A stretch of DNA of 64,000 nt from Pseudoscleropodium purum. Taxonomy: Eukaryota > Streptophyta > Bryopsida > Hypnales > Brachytheciaceae. Shown here one piece after another: positions 62,961-64,000 of the stretch. The stretch covers positions 16,802,001 to 16,866,000 of the forward strand of contig OZ017804.1 in the NCBI GenBank assembly GCA_963969395.1, in the 5' to 3' direction. Position 1 is the first letter of the stretch. Every line of letters begins with the position of its first letter. The notes below the pieces were generated by a model. It saw nothing but the letters and a program-made list of their open reading frames with translations, made no database searches and was not told where the DNA came from. A program made the position numbers and the translations under genes.

Positions 62961-64000
62961 TTTTTTTTTAAAATCAACGGCCTGTAAATTTTTTGAGAGA
63001 GGATGGGGGCAACTAATGCAAACTAGGGTGGTACACCTCTTTTCAATGCATTATTGCAAGGCAAAAAAGAAAATTGAAATTGTTATCAAGGATGTCGACT
63101 AAAATTGAAAATAGCCTCTACTACAAGGATAAAAATTAACAAAGAGCGAATAAAGCTCTTTAAAAAATATGAAACCCCCTCGTTGGTGAGCACTCCCTTT
63201 GTAAAGTACGGTGTGTAGTTAAGGGACAGCTTTTGAAGTCAATATTAATATTGAAGTGTGAAAATAAAGTTGGGGTAGTTGCAAGAAAGATTAGCCCATT
63301 TTTGTAATGTTTAGATAGTTTCTTTAGGAGTACTATAAAATTAGAATTTTTTTTTTTTTTAAAATACAAAAAAGAATGTCCAGTGTATGCACCTTTATAA
63401 AAAAAAATATACCAAGAAGAAAAAGCACAAAAAATTCACTAAGTAGGAGAACTAGAAAAGTATAGAATCTCAAGAAAATCAGGTACTTTGACATCAATTA
63501 ATTTATAAAAAAATAGGAAAAACAACTTACAAAGAAACTAAAAATTGACAATTTTGAAGGACTTCATAGTGATGAAATTTCACCAAAAGAATGATCTTGA
63601 AACCATCTTCAATGTTTAAAAGCATTTGTGTAAGGGAGCCCTTTTAGCATACATGTGGAGGACATAAAATAATATCTTTTATAGTGTCTTCTGGTAGGCA
63701 CATGTCCACGTAATGTGGAAATAGACCACAAAAATTTCAATTTTGGATCAATAATTTGGGGTACTCTCTAGCACTAAAAACTAAAAAATCCCAAATTGCA
63801 AAGTTTGACAAAGTAGCTAAATTTAAATTTAAATATAAAACAATTCTTGAATTTTTTTGAAAACAAGGGATTTAGCTAGTTTCTATCAAGTTACACATCT
63901 TCAATAAAAGTTTCAAGTTAATTGGGTTCATGCTTCAAAAATTATAGCAAATGACAACTTTGTCATTCCAAATGTGATGCAAAATAGTACTAGTCTTTCT

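Larger units (their letters stand above)
54331..64000. other. AT-rich intergenic DNA with repeats, no gene seen
   Basis: No open frame with a recognisable domain in nearly 10 kb. Two patches are less AT-rich (56550-56650 and 58490-58750) and could be old transposon pieces, but nothing specific identifies them. Repeats and hairpins inside are listed separately. Confidence 0.6.

Overview
The window is nuclear DNA of a land plant. The evidence is split, intron-containing genes with GT/AG borders, plant-type proteins (Golgi class I alpha-mannosidase of the MNS type, a TRAUCO/ASH2-type SPRY protein), telobox motifs (AAACCCTA) upstream of several genes, and long AT-rich intergenic stretches carrying Ty3/gypsy, hAT-like and CACTA-like transposon remains. 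The species cannot be fixed from sequence alone. A non-seed plant such as a bryophyte is only a guess, prompted by a USP37-like deubiquitinase.

Layout. 1-1624 (minus): 5' part of a TMEM62-like metallophosphoesterase that runs off the left edge. 2874-7943 (minus): a 13-exon ubiquitin-specific protease. 10101-14954 (plus): a 14-exon Golgi alpha-1,2-mannosidase. 15.0-17.4 kb: AT-rich intergenic DNA. 17.4-28.4 kb: two head-to-head splicing-factor genes, DNAJC17-like (minus, 19998-21133) and CWF19L2-like (plus, 22989-26683). They lie between the arms of a 2376-bp inverted repeat (17501-19876 and 25863-28238) that appears free of mismatches. The right arm is the 3' end of CWF19L2 plus its downstream DNA. 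The left arm is a truncated second copy placed directly behind DNAJC17. 28.4-38.5 kb: a decayed, 5'-truncated Ty3/gypsy element with a gag-protease frame, a pol frame and a long extra frame downstream of integrase. It is interrupted by a GC-rich 288-bp hAT-like MITE and is strewn with the palindrome CCRATYGG. 38.5-47.6 kb: repeats, a transposon-related gene fragment and a CACTA-like MITE. 47673-49789 (plus): an ASH2/TRAUCO-like gene. 51244-53149 (minus): an Mpv17/PMP22-family membrane protein gene. 53.2-64 kb: no gene seen, only dispersed repeats, a MITE-like palindrome and hairpins.

All host genes except the edge-truncated one close into continuous reading frames across predicted splice sites: USP 688 aa, mannosidase 609 aa, DNAJC17 271 aa, CWF19L2 803 aa, ASH2 491 aa, Mpv17 309 aa. 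They are housekeeping genes of different pathways (ubiquitin, N-glycan trimming, splicing, histone H3K4 methylation, organelle membrane) and do not form a pathway, apart from the divergent splicing pair.

The strongest unusual signals are the near-perfect inverted duplication bounded by diverged homologous flanks, the roughly 30 copies of CCRATYGG confined to the retroelement, and the hAT-like insertion whose removal restores the retroelement's reading frame.
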